This document shows positions 1-13,600 of a stretch of 64,000 bases of DNA, piece by piece. The stretch's first letter is position 1. The number at the start of each line of letters is the position of its first letter. Origin of the DNA: Ciona savignyi (Eukaryota; Chordata; Ascidiacea; Phlebobranchia; Cionidae); contig CH003035.1 in the NCBI GenBank assembly GCA_000149265.1, positions 1,346,473 through 1,410,472 on the forward strand, in the 5' to 3' direction. A model generated the notes under the pieces. That model saw nothing but the letters and a program-made list of their open reading frames with translations. It was not told where the DNA came from and ran no database searches. The position numbers and the translations under genes are program-made.

Positions 1-152
1 AGCAAATTAAGTTTGTTTATTAATTTTTGTTTGAGTAAAATAATTCGAACCACTGGCATGAATAATCAAAATCGCGGTAAATACACGTGATCCTGGATTC
101 GCGCCAACTTCCTTATGAGTAATCAGCGCGGCAAGGCAAAAGGCAATGCCGT

Positions 153-446
153 GTCCGGCCGGTTAGTCAGGAGGTTAAGTGCGTCGCCTTTCAATCGAAA
201 GGTTGCAGGTGCGAAACTGGTCGCTAGCTAGTCGGTTGTGTCCTTGGGCAGGGCACTTTACGGACATTGCCTGAACCCAGCGGATTAGTGGGTTCTACCA
301 AATTAAAGGAACGTGTCTATTATATACAACACACTACAATAGCTCCGGTAACTCGACGTTGAGCGCGAGGTGATTTGACGATTGCCCGTGTGTTAACCCC
401 CTTGGTTTTTACATTCACGGGGATAAACATGAATATCCTGTCCTGA
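153..446 (+). mobile_element. tRNA-derived SINE, full-length copy
   Basis: This is the clearest forward copy of the main repeat of the window. It begins with a tRNA-like head (GTCCGGCCGGTTAGTC, then GGTTGCAGGTGCGAAAC, which resembles a pol III B box). A body with GGGTTCTACCAAATT follows, and it ends in CATGAATATCCTGTCC, a decayed TATCC tail. The head keeps tRNA-like promoter blocks but is not a functional tRNA. Short reading frames through this family are a by-product of the repeat. Confidence 0.85.
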
Positions 447-1429
447 CCAAAAACACGATGATTTTTTTTAATTGTTTGTTTTAAATAACGAGGACGTCAT
501 AAAAATTACGATAATTCCGTATTACGTAATTGAGCTGGCGTAATTCCTCAACACAACTTTGATCAATTACGCCCAGTTCTATGCAGTTTCACTGTACATA
601 AAACTTTCAAAATGCCACGTGTTTACATTTGTATTACCAATGCCGGTGTGATTGCAGGTTGATTTATAAGATGCAGTTTTATTCAAAATATTATAACATG
701 AATATCATATCCTATTTTAATCAGTACCGCATCGGTATAATTGTGATTGTGGCCTTTAATTTAGAGGAAGCAGAAAAGGTGTAGCCAGTGGCCTTCAAGC
801 ATATTGTAGCAGAAACCATCAGCACTTACTTTTTATCTTTGTTAAAATAAATAAATGTTTTTAATTTTTACTACTAGACTAATCGTATTTATAAAATGTT
901 TTAAAGGTTAGTTAAAATGGTAAATATTTCTTTATGAAAAGTGATACGATGAACTTGTTAAATGGTATGTATTATCCGATGCTCTTTCGTTTGCCTTGTC
1001 TATTGTAAAACCTGTTTTTACGCTAATGTACATACCTAACCATCGTGCGACAAAGCAAAATAGTTGGATTTAATGCATCATTGCTTCATAATGTCAAACA
1101 ACAACATCGTGTAAGAACGGCTTTTATTTTTACACAAGCCGAAGCAGTTATAAGACCGTTGCTGAACTAAGGATTTAAGCGTACCATATACTTTAGGGTT
1201 ATTAGCCGGACACCTGTTTATATCATCAATGTCCGTGGAAACGTTATCATATTACATTTGTGTACACGTGTTACGGGCTGCGTGTCTTAGAACTCGTCAT
1301 ACATGTGGCGATATCGCAGTTTATATTGCGTTCCAAAAGGATGCGTGAACTTTGGTTAGCCCTTCTACACACTGCCACTCTTGATACCATCGTCTGATTG
1401 ACAGTTCAGGACTTAAATGAATCGTGTTG
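447..1429. other. Non-coding stretch, nothing recognised
   Basis: AT-rich sequence without convincing exons, splice pairs or repeat families on either strand. Confidence 0.4.
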
Positions 1430-1680
1430 TTAGTTATTCCCACACTCTTCTTCAGGGCTCTATATCGTTTTGGTCTTATTTAAATTTTGATTGCTTAATA
1501 TTGTTCTTTCGCCTAGGTTTGGCGCCCGCGTCCGCTACATTTATTAAATTATATCCTTTTTTAAATGACGTGTTTTAACGACTGTTCGTTTTGCCGGCTT
1601 TTCCCGTTCCTGTGTCGTGATTATATTCGTTTGCCATTTTTAAATAGTGGGGCAAAAAATGAATTAATAAACTAAACTAA
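1430..1680 (+). repeat. AAACT-tailed interspersed repeat, copy 1
   Basis: The core contains TCGCCTAGGTTTGGCG, CGACTGTTCGTTTTGCCG and GGGGCAAAAAATGAAT, and the end is AATAAACTAAACTAA. Closely similar copies lie at 6495-6740 and 44153-44330, with a reverse copy at 36595-36720. The directional short-repeat tail suggests a retroposed element. I see no coding capacity. Confidence 0.75.
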
Positions 1681-2327
1681 GTTGTATGCTAATGTCCAAA
1701 GATTTTTTGTAATAGAAAGACAAATCACAGTTGTATATTTTTTTTATTAGTCACATGACGATAGTACAAAAACGGATCAACTTTTTCAACTCATTTTTAT
1801 CAGTACCCAAAAAAGTTGGTTTTCGTGAAAGTCCATCCGGAGTTTTGTATTGCACCTCAAGTCGAAAGTTTGGAGTCCATGTAGCGTACCAACCCACGAT
1901 TGAACTGTGCAGCAAAATTCTGGCATCTTCTTTAATAAATCACCTTAATCGTAATATTTAGTACATGTACTGTGGCGTTACTATATTCGAGGATAACTCC
2001 TACGAACGACATGGTTAACCATTTTAGTATATATAAAGGCAGTCAAAATCGTACTTATCATAAGGGTGTGAAAATCTTAAAGGAAGGCTGTAAAATGTTA
2101 AGCGTAATCTACCAAAGTATTATTAGTTTATATAACATTGCGTTTAGAATAGTAAGCATTATGTAAAATCCAAGTAGGCCACTCTGGTTCTGTAATATTT
2201 AAATACAAACGCACTTACCGCGCTGGCCTACTGCTTAACTATTCAAAATACGACATAACGATAGAAAAAATATCCCGCAGCATGAAAATTAATCTTATGC
2301 ATTGTATAACGATTAATTATCACTTAC
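1681..2327. other. Non-coding stretch before the 2.3-kb exon
   Basis: AT-rich, with short open frames that lack codon bias or splice support. If the minus-strand exon at 2328-2516 is real, this is its first intron. Confidence 0.35.
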
Positions 2328-2516
2328 CTGTGACAGCCGTACGTTGTTCGTCTGCAGTCCAACATAACCGCAGTTTTGTTGCATTACCTTTTGGGTAACT
2401 AATGCAGCAAAAGCTGCGGAGGTGCTGACACCCAGCTCTGTCTCCGAGTGCCGCTCCTCGGCGAGCCCACGCGTTATATTTGCATCCAACGGATGCATAG
2501 GTGGCCACGCATCCAT
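2328..2516 (-). CDS. Possible first coding exon of a minus-strand gene leaving the window
   Basis: On the minus strand an ATG at 2516 opens 63 codons (beginning MDAWPPMHPLDANITRG and ending NNVRLSQ) and stops exactly at a strong donor, CAG|GTAAGTG. The stretch is clearly richer in G+C than its surroundings, as the proven exons here are. I do not recognise the product and found no following exon between here and position 1, so the rest may lie to the left. A second open minus frame, reading from a possible acceptor near 2537 and rich in cysteine, ends at the same donor in another phase and cannot be excluded. A plus-strand ATG at 2548 also opens 44 codons. Confidence 0.4.
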
Positions 2517-3299
2517 CTCCTATTGTGCTCTGATGTATACGTCACAATGGAAGAAACAGACTACTGTTTCGCGGATTACGCCATTATTGCCGCAGCGAAA
2601 AATAAAACTAAGAACCGTGTTTACTTGAAAAGTAAAGAAAAATACCGCGTTTACTATTCCCAAAATTGCATTATATGTTAAACTACGTTATTTAAATCCC
2701 AAGTATATATCGAAACCTGAAGCCATAAGAATGCATTATCATTGGCTGCTCATTGTTGAAACTATAAGAATTCATTTGATTGACGGCAAATATTTTGGCG
2801 GATACCGCAGCGATAGGTATAAACATATTGTTTATAGTTTGTTTCTAGGAATCGTATTGTAATTTGTAAATTGCCAATTGTTCGCGTTCCGATGCCGATG
2901 CGTTGATTTTCTAAGGTAGGTGTCAGCGTTACCAAGAACTGAACGAAAACAAAATTTAAGGATGCTCATTAAAGGATGACTGTATGCGACGGATTATCTC
3001 TGCGCAATAGGCCTTTGTAGTTTATGCAAAGATAACCAATTCAGCACCTAAACGAACTGATTTAAATCCTTTTTTGTAGTCCACTACAATTTCGTTTAAC
3101 TTAATATGCCATATTTATATGAATACAGATTACGTCGCATTTCTTTTAGTCACACTAACACTTACCAACGCGTGTATGTGCGTGTTACTGAGGTTTATCG
3201 TACAAGCTTGCTATGTATTGTGTATGAAGGTTTGTTATATACATGGTAGTGTGTGGAATTAAAAAAATTAAACAGTTACAAGGTTAAAATTGTTTAGGA

Positions 3300-4187
3300 C
3301 AGGGATGTCCAACCTTTTATTGTAATGGGCCGCATTGTCACTTAAAATAATTCAATGGGCCGCAGAACCTATTAAATTTCAATAAAAATGGCAGGGTTCG
3401 AATTAATGGTTTTGAAATGATTTGCGAAATGCGCGGATAAGGAGCGCGCGAAAAAAAAATTGGTTATGATAAATTGCCTTAAACGACCAGAAAGATATTT
3501 ATATCATAAAGCAGACAGTACCGTTATTAAGTAGTACAGTAATGATAAATTGCAATAAACGTAAATTTAAAAGGGGTGTGTCGCATCTTGCCAATCATAA
3601 ATAAAGGAATCGAGGTATATTAACGCATAATGGCGATTATTGCCTTGTGATAGCAATGCTTATTATGCATCAATAATGCAAAGTAAAGCCAAGGTAAATA
3701 AATAATGCTATGTTGAAGGCAAACGATGTTATATTACGTGTTGAGGATTTAATATTAAAAGTGCGCGAAATCAGTACCGGTAATTTATATTTTTGCGATT
3801 TAGTTAAATTTTGTAATTCGCGAACTTTAGAAAACGGTTCGCGAATAGCGATTCGCGATCCTTTAATTCCAACCCTGAATGGGTACATAAAGAAACAATT
3901 AAAAGCCATTAATTTCATCTTTGAAAAAAAATGAACAAATAACACACATATAGAAAGAAACAAAAACTTATTTCTGCAATACAAAGTCAATGAGATAAGT
4001 GTTTGTTGTCAGTCTGTTTCTTTCTGCAGTTTTGATGTTTACTGCGTCCCTAAAAGCTGACTGATACATTTGAATTAGGCCAAGATTAAGTTCAAAATAC
4101 TACTTAAAGTAAAAATGACTAGCGGGCCGCACAAAAATCTCAGGTGGGCCGCACTGCGGCCCGCGGGCCGCAGGTTGGACATCCCTG
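3300..4187. mobile_element. hAT-type DNA transposon, non-autonomous, 888 bp
   Basis: The terminal inverted repeats are CAGGGATGTCCAACCT at the left and AGGTTGGACATCCCTG at the right. They are flanked by an exact 8-bp target duplication, GTTTAGGA, at 3292-3299 and 4188-4195. Eight-base duplications and CAG-starting ends are typical of the hAT superfamily. Subterminal GGGCCGC motifs are repeated at both ends. The inside holds only short open frames (about 74 and 106 codons, overlapping on opposite strands) with no recognisable transposase, so it probably depended on an enzyme supplied elsewhere. Confidence 0.88.
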
Positions 4188-4654
4188 GTTTAGGATGTAG
4201 TCTTAGTTTTTTAATCTAAGCGCGAAAAGTTATTCATGTAAATGTGCTGCCGTAATATTTATAACTACATATGGGACTATTAACCAAACCTGCAACTTTG
4301 TTTGCAATATAAGTATTGGAAAAAAATCAGTTTTGGAAGTTCACATAATCAAATATTTTCTTCACTGTCGGCCCTCATTAAAAGCCATTTAGTATGACAG
4401 GTACAATTTCCGGCGTAGAAATAACAGCCCATCTTCTCTGCAGAGGAATACCCGGACTATTGTAATGTATCTGATATTTGATACTGGGATTATTACAAGG
4501 GCTAGGCACTGTCGCACAAGAGTATTTCCCTGCTCTAAGTAGACAGGTTATTTTATTGTTGTATCCAAAAACTAATAAGCTACTTTAATAGTTTTACCCT
4601 CACAACACAACTATGTGTTTCCGTTTTCTTTACCGAACTAAATATCCCAGGTTG

Positions 4655-7600
4655 ATGTTTGAAACCGTCCATGGATCGCTCTTTTCTATCGAGTGGTGGA
4701 ATCGCTTCCTCAGTTCCCGTCAAATACGTAATGTCCCAGTGACTTTTGCAGAAATGAAAGTGCAATTATGTGAGGAGCCTTCGAGAATTTACGGTATATA
4801 AATCCGTTCGTGTCAATGTAGATATTTGTATTTTTCCATGACCGATAAAAGGACATAATGTTGACATATTTTGGCACACTTGTCATCTATACATTATGAT
4901 ACACCTTACTATCTTTATACAGAATAACATGATTTTAAATAATGTCGAAATGATGATGATCGCTTTATTAAATTGTTTTATTTGCCTTATGTTATTTGAT
5001 TAAACAAGCAAACTGTCTTACAGGTCGTAGAAGGAGGGTTTCCGAGCATAACATAGCAGAGCTTCATAAAACAACTGAGATACCAAATAAGACGGAAACA
5101 CGTGATAGAGACATCGGTGCAGTGCCAGTAGAACAGCAAGAAACAACTGGCGACCAAGTAAGTCATAATAATACATAGATTTGGGGTTATTTTAAGTGTC
5201 ATTTTTCTGTAACTCGAGACTAATCAAACTCTCTGTGGCTATCTGCCACTAAAGTTGTTCTTTAATTTAAAATTTTAGTTTGCACTGTTTTATTGCAGCA
5301 CAATTATTGTAAAAACATTCTTTTTGTAATACTTTTGCATACGACCAATCGTGCCCCGCTACCATCTTTTCATTACTAACCATACACACCAATGAGTACC
5401 TTAACAAAGTAATTCATGGTTAAAAATCTTGTGGATGGCTATCTACACGCACAACCAACAACACTTCACGTAATACCTGTGTTTCACCAGGACGAAAACG
5501 ATGATAATTCCCTCGCTCCTGAAAGTGGTAAGATATATTTGCTACGGCTTAAGAATAGGATAATAATGTTTTGTAAGCAATCGTCAAATTACCTTAGTGC
5601 TCAGTGTGGGGTAACCGAAGCACCTTATACGATTAAGATGTTGTTTTGTGCTGTTTTTATTCCAGCCCTTTAACGCACTCGGTTACGCGACGTTCTTAAA
5701 GTTCCGTTTCCAAATATACAAACGACTAGACAATCTATTGGCTGCCTGCATACCGCCGACGCCTTTACCGAATAAGCCTGACTAAACGAGTATGCAATTT
5801 AAATCAAGTTAAATATAAATATTGTTGCTTAGAAACATATATTTTCCATCGTTGTAATGTTTCAGCCGAACAACGTACAATGAGGAAACAACTAAAGAAA
5901 GCGATCAAGTCCCGTGAAGAGCCCCAGCTGGAAGAAAGTATTAAAAAATACAAGACGATCGAGCCAACCAAATCACTTGATTCTCTGGTTAAAAAAGCCA
6001 AGAATCTACTGGAAATGTTAAAATGCTCTAAAGGTTTATTTTATAGGTTACATTATTTAGTTTTACCTAATTTTTAGGTTACATAATTTAGTTTTGGCTT
6101 ACATTTGTTTGTTTTTTCCCCAAAAACTGTAATAATGTTTCTTGTATTAAACCAATATCTTCAATCAAATAGGTTGTTTTAATTTATTTTGTCGATCCTA
6201 GTATTTTCCAAAGATAAAAAATTTAAAATTATACTGTAATAGTGATAACTCATTTTATTGATTTTCAGGTTTAAGTAGCGCAGTGTTGAGTCGCGTGATC
6301 GCCGATATACAATCTGCCGTTGATAGAATAAAGAAAGGAGGCTTCGATGAACTGTCGAGTGATGTTGCGTCTGCTGAGAAGTTGTTGCTTAGATTGAGGC
6401 ATTTGGAAAGACTGCGCAGTGAGGTAGGTATGTATGGAATTAGCTAGTATATCTGTAGCGACCCACCATTTACCAGGCCTGTAGTCATATGCTATTTACC
6501 GCACACTCTTCTTCAGGGCTTCATATCCTTTGGTTTTAAATTAAAATTTGTTTTCCCAATATTGTTTTTTTCGCCTAGGTTTGGCGGCCGCGTCCGCTAT
6601 ATTTATTAAATTATATCCCTTTTTCAATGACGTGTTTTAACGACTGTTCGTTTTGCCGTCTTTTCCTGTTCCCGTGTCGCTATTTTATTCGCTTGCCATT
6701 TTTAAATACTAGGGCAAAAAATGAATAAACTAAACTAAACACTCTCGGACAGGTCTTGTCGTTTTCTAAAGAATTTCAAAGTCACGACACAAAGCCGGGG
6801 ATAAAACAGATACGCGGAAGGTTTAAACTACAGGGCTATACTTAGTTAACGACATAAAACTACATCTGCATTCGTCCTTGTGGTTTATATATCATATCTT
6901 ATATTCAGTGTTGTATGTTTAATTATATATACATACCTGTGCTTGTAATAAAAATGGACACACTAGGGTCATATGCTTCTTATACAAATGCTTACACTTC
7001 CCGTTCTAGTAGAACTATGAGTCAACCTGAACGCATAACCTACTGAGACATGTCGATTTTTGAGTAAGAAAATGAATGTAGCTTCGTCCGCATTACTCTA
7101 CCCGATTTATTAATGAGATCAATCTTATACAAATCCTTTTACTCTTAAACTCCAGGTTCTCGAATTAAAACAAAGCACGATTGCCGAATTGAGGAGTTAC
7201 AAACAACCGATTCCGGTAATACACAATGTGATGAAGGCAACATATATGCTGTTGGGCGTGCCTGAAAACGAAACAAAGGTATGCATTTATGAACATCTTG
7301 TGACCAGCACTAGAAATGTAGCAGAGACGTCAGTTTTTGTATAAAGTATTTCTTAATAGCACCAAGCTTAACTGTGTATGAGGTTTCGACGTAGCTTTTT
7401 GCTTAGTGCCATAATAAATAAGGTTTTGGTAGTTAGAGCAGCAGGCTAGTATTGCGGGGTACAGTTTCATATGTTTTTTTTGTGATGTCATAGGAAATAT
7501 TTTATTGATTTTAACTGCAGTGCAAATGATACAAAGTAATACAAAACACAATTAAATCTGGTATATTGGTATACAAATTACCACATGGTTTTTCGAATTC

Positions 7601-10600
7601 CACACACCGATAATAGTTATTGTTGCGATAGATGAAACTTATGTTGCTGTTGACTGTACATTTTTAGACCTTTTTGTTCATTTACAGTGTACTTTTTGTT
7701 GTATTTGCTTAGCATTTCCAACAACACAAATTGATTTTTTTTAAAACTAACTGAAATGAAAAAGTTTGATTTTCGTGGTACCGTCGACGACGGCTAGTGA
7801 CGCGTGGTTGATAACGCACAGAATCCGCGGCTCGTATATCCCATTGTCATGTGTCAGTAAATGACGTACAAAACCGCCGTCCGAGTCGAACATTGTTACA
7901 CGATGCCGGGCTTTATCGGCTACCAATATATTGCCGAAGCCGTCGACACAAATTCCACGCGGGTCCTCTATTGCGCAATAATCGCAGCTTCGGGTTTCGG
8001 AACTAAAAAGAAACAAACTGTATATTTAACACGTATGGCTTGAAAAACATAAATACTGCATGCTTATTTTAAGTACATGTACATATAAAGTAAATTTGCA
8101 ATATATTAGTTTGTCTACAAATTTTGCTATAAATCTTTTGCTAAACATAGAAATTAGATAGCAATGTATTGATTGAATATAAGTAGTAAATTAGGGATAA
8201 CAAATTATCCACAAAAGCTATGCCAAACATAATAACAGATACAATGTTGTTATTTGTGTACTGGTATTACATTATGTTGGAAAATTGGGGTTTACAAAAT
8301 CAAACTGATTTACTGCACACCCAACTATTGTTAAATTTTAATTAATTTATATTCGACGTATTGTAATATTGCCAAGGTTTGGATGCCTCTTCCGGTAGAT
8401 TTAATACTTTTTCTTACTTTAACATTTTAAAGTTTGACATTATAAAATATTTAATATCGCATATTTATATATCTTTAATATTTTTTTTATAATAATGTGT
8501 TTAATCTTCTCCGGTAACTGCGTAGTTTCTTTTATTTGATTTGCTGTAACATTTGTGACAAAGGGCAAAACATATGACCACCCACCATATACCAGAAAAC
8601 TGAAAAATACCCACCTAGAAAACTGAAAAACACCCACATTATACTAGAAAACTAAAAAATAGCCACCTAAAAAAACTGAAAAACACCCACAATATACTAG
8701 AAAACTAAAAAATACCCACCTAAAAAACTGAAAAACACCCACCATATACTAGAAAACTGAAAAACACCCACCATATACTAGAAAACTGAAAAACACCCAC
8801 TATATATAGAAAACTGAAAAATACCAACCTAAAAAACTGAAAAACACCCACCTTATACTAGAAGAGATCGAGTCATCACTATCGTTATCATTCGGGCTTG
8901 GATAAGACGTGTTAAACAGCTTGTCCTGCTCCACGGTTTGTTGAGCGTTGCTGCTTCTTTTCTTTATTGATTTCCGTAACAGTTTCCTTGCTATGGACGC
9001 AAAGCAGCACCGAAGCTTGCCTCGATTTACTATTTTCTCCGTACTGACATCTCCCGGTTTAAATAAAGTGTCCTCGGAATAAACTCGCGAAGGCTTCGCT
9101 TCAATTCGGGTGAAATTAGATGATGTAAACTCTTTTTCATCTAATAAAAAGGTTAATGCTGTTGTGTGGGTGATGGTTTTCAAATCGGCATGGTTTTTGA
9201 AAATGTTGGTCAGATATAATGTTATTTTAAATATGTTGATTAGATATTATGTTATTTTGAGAATGTTGATCAGATATTATGTTATTTTGGTACGATATTA
9301 TGGTATTGTTAAGGTTTAAGTTTTATCACCGTCAAAATTGCCTTTTCAAATACTGAGTTTTACCTTTGCATCGATAGCAACCCGGTCCAGCCAAAGATCC
9401 AAGTTCATATGCAACCGTTCCGTCTTTGTTAAGAACCAGTACTTTCTTCAGTCCAGTATCACTAACGATAATCTGTGAATAACATGTTTTAACCAACATT
9501 TAAACGGAGTTTATTCACACAAGTTGTAAACGATGTGATACTAAGATAGCAAGTCTTTTATAACAAGGTGTCTACCGAAGTCCGGTGCAGTGTCATTGGC
9601 ACTAACAGTAGCCCCGGAAGATAGCTTAAGTCTTTCATTACATGGTGTCTACTAAAGTCCGGTGTAGTGTCATTGGCACTAACAGCAGCCCCTACCAGTA
9701 ATACCTGTTGCTTGTAATTAGTGGCGACATAGCGTGGAGCTGACAACACGACGGTCTCAGGGGATGTGTCTGCTCGCCGAGATTCCAATCTTAATTTAAC
9801 TCCAGTCTTCCTGTCGTTAAATACGTTAAGCACGTCAACCAGTTGTTTGTTAAAGTACAGCTCATGCGTACGGTGAGTTGTAAAAGTTTTGATCTTTGTC
9901 ATAACATTACGCACTGTAAACCTACAGCGTTTATGAATCTGGTACATGTATTCCAGACGGAAAATGTTATGTCGACTCATAAATCGTAAAAAATGATATT
10001 TCTACAATACTCGGAACATTTTACAAACCAGTGCCTATTTGAAAAACATTGTATCATTAAAGGAAGATAACTTACCCGGATTTCTTATTTTGGCTACCGA
10101 TTACACGTAGTAGATTGCCACTCGGATCTATCACGTAGATTACACCTCGTTTGCTTTCTGCTACAATGTAATTACCTGTACAAATCGAATAAGTGAAATC
10201 CTGTTAAAGTTTCCAAGGATCGATAAGTTTTGCCCGATCACAACAAGCACGCATCGACGAAGTTAAACAACCATCTATACAGTTGATCAACGACAATTTT
10301 GCATTGATATCCATATATAATAAATTGTATAATGAGCCACACATGTTAAAATAAAAGTCATTTGAGTAATAACTTGCACCTTACCGTCGTTATCACATGT
10401 AATTCCCCAACAACAGGAGAAGTTCTCGTTTTCTAAACGTTGAATCACTTCACCAGCCAAATTGTAAACACAGATCTGTTGAAATTTAAATTTTAAGTAA
10501 AAACAGTTAATATCCATATATTTTTAAACCATATTTGTGTTGACATTTATACGTGACGCACGTAGGATTAGCTTACTTCTTCAGATAACTCAATTTCCAC

Positions 10601-13600
10601 TTAAACGTATACGCGGTTACATCGTAAAGTTACAGTACATTGGAAGTGGTCGCATTTTCGCTTGGAGTGATTTCAATTCAAATGAATTTACTATTTGAAC
10701 TCAGCTAAAAACCATACTATTTAGTTTCACCTTTCAATGTGTTTCGTCACTACCTTTAGTAAACTTTAGAACAAACATGATTCGTTTCCAACTGCATTTT
10801 TACAACAACTGATATAAATCATACAATGTTAAATGTATAATAAGCTGACATTGACATATTATACTAGAAAATTGGCTACTAATAAAACAAAAACGCATAA
10901 ACATTTCCTAAAATACAGTTATAGTACACACACTATTCCTAACAATTTAAGTACCAGCACGCAACACATTGAAGTACTATTTGGATCTATATGTTGTAAA
11001 GAATATTTTTACTTGGGTTTATAAGCAACCTTCTTGCGGTACTAACTTCGCCATTAAAAGATTGCTGGTGAGATACGTTCAAATTTCAAACGAAAATGTC
11101 TCGAAAGCTACAGAGGTTTTATAGTTTTTTAGGCGGCAGTAAGGCAAATTTAATGATAGTTTTGTTGTACCTAGTAATCAACCTGGTTCAAGAAACGTAA
11201 GTAGGTTCCTTTATTAAAGATACAACCTATGCGCCCAACTTGTTTTGACCCTAGCTTTTACCACTGACGGTCTGAAGCATTACGGTATATAAGCAAACCA
11301 TGATCACCAGAGCGATTTTGATCACCTCTACAACTATGTGCGGCTGTGTTTCTGATCAGATCATTGAATTAAAATGGGTCGCCAAAATAAAGGCGCCGTA
11401 AAATGGCGAATGCCATGAACAACTGGACGTATTTGCGTCGGCCATTCTGCATATTACCCTCCTTCGAGGATAAACTAGGTTGTTTAATATAAACGTAACC
11501 TTACTTCATTTAAATGACAAACAGCAAAGTGTTTTCCATCACCGGTAGATGTAACTCCCCTGCCATATCGCGGCCATGTGGGTGTCCCGAACGATGTGCT
11601 TTTGTTAAGTGGATCGATCACATAAATCTGTAAAAGTTTTGAACTTTTTAGATTGACAATTACAAGAGAGGTTTCTTTTTTTGGATTTATAAGAGAAGCT
11701 TTTGCTTTAAATTGATTGCATTTTCAAGAGAAGTTAGCTTTTTAAAATTTTCAAGCAGAGTTTGCGCTACCCCGATTGATATATCTTGTTACTGCGAATC
11801 GGTAAATACGGACACTGCACACCAGACAAACGAAATCCAAATACATATAAACACAGCGCACCTTAACCTTGTTAGCGTCAGTCGCCACTACCGAGTCACC
11901 CACGGCAGTCAGATCGTACACGTTCATATCGGTGCCACCCAGCCAAACCCATCTACCAGCTTCCCCCCAATGCATGTAGTTAACCTGATTGTAATGTGTT
12001 TAGTATTAGGAAAAATACGAGGATTCTAGCCTGTGGTTTTAAGTGGACACAGCAGAAACGTGTGGGAATATGAAAACATGAAACAACAAGTCACCTCGCT
12101 CACATTTGTTATTTCGGTGTTATCGGTGTTGAGACATTCCGACCTTCCTATGTATTCGAACATGTCGTTTTCTGTGTAGGTATCCTGAGACAGAAATGCA
12201 ATGTTTTTATTTTAATACCAAATTATGTCAGTATGTAACAAATATTGATCGTTCGAATCGCCCCAGTAAGTTTGACTTGATTTAATTTTTCAACCAACTT
12301 GGTCAATTTTCCCCGATAAGGGTGTTTAAAATAAACAATAAGCAACAAGTAATTACATTTGTATAACTTTCCCGAAAGGAGAACTGAGAACATGTACATT
12401 CACTCGGGCCCCACGATGATCGAATTTTGTCCGGTGTCCTGGTGTAAAGTTTAATAAACGTATAAACTTTTTTGATGCTTTTAAAAAATCCAATAAAAAC
12501 CTGGCGTTTAAGCATTGGCTGTTGGAAGAAGCAAACGAATTTCTTAGTCTTTCTTCTGTTCCTTCAAGTGTGCCCACGTAAATTTGTGCGTCAGTGTATT
12601 GTCTTGACGATCTGCTGTGGGCATATGTTATATTGCGCGTTTTTATATCCTCAATTTGACCTTTAAGTTGATTAAAGGCTCGCAGCAATAAAAAGCGAAC
12701 TGGTTCTGTTCTTAAATGGGCAAGTCTCGTAGCAAAGAAATTTCAGAAAATGCGCGTCGTGAAAGAAGATAAAAAACATACCTCTCAAATGCTTGAAAGG
12801 TGTTTCTAAAGTTTGTTTCAATCTTCATTGGGCTCTTCGGTGAATTAGGTATAGAACACATGCCGCTGCTAACACTGTGATACACATTGTATCAGTAATG
12901 GTTCATATACTTTACATGTCAGATTTTAACTTGTGCCAGTTGCCAAGTATTATTTTGAAATTCTAGTTGCACGCTAAGTCGTACTTAATACTTTTAATAC
13001 CAACAAAACAAACATCCTGCTTGGAACAGGTCGTAAATAATAATCTAATCTAATATTTAATTTAAAATTCAAATCGATCGTATACTACGTTTCGTTTAAA
13101 GCTGCATTTATACTTCTCAAGATTTAAAAAGTACAAATTAATTTTACTATACGTCAATTCTGATACCTTACAAAAGTTAGCATGTATTAGGTTTAATAGG
13201 GCTACACAAATATTTCTTACCTCTCATGCCTCAACACAGTAGAGCCAGGTGGTGTCAGTCTTATTACTGGATTGTATCGTAGCTCGGTGAATTCAGGGGG
13301 ATTAAGTTTGGCAGATAGTGATTTTACACACACATGACCGCACTTGCAACATTGTCCAACCATACAGGCATTTTTCGCCATTCTAGCTTACAAAAACTAA
13401 AAAAATGGTAAAGCATACAAATCAAATGACAACGAAGCATACTAATCTATGCGTCCCTGCTACCTTGCTTGTATAAGTTACAAAGGGGCCATTCGCAATA
13501 AAGTTATATCTGCCATTGACTTGCTATTGTACTAAATTTGATGTGTTCCCTTGTGCTTTGGCAGAAATGAAATTTCTGATTTTGCTAATCATCTTCACAT

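Noticed and set aside
153..230. tRNA genes at SINE heads
   Set aside because: The heads keep B-box-like sequence but do not fold into a complete tRNA with an acceptor stem, and they are always joined to the SINE body.
9558..9980. Single-exon 140-codon minus-strand ORF as an independent gene
   Set aside because: Its middle (VVLSAPRYVATNYKQQ) is NHL exon 9 (9705-9810) with a good acceptor, donor and phase. The flanks are intron that happens to be open.
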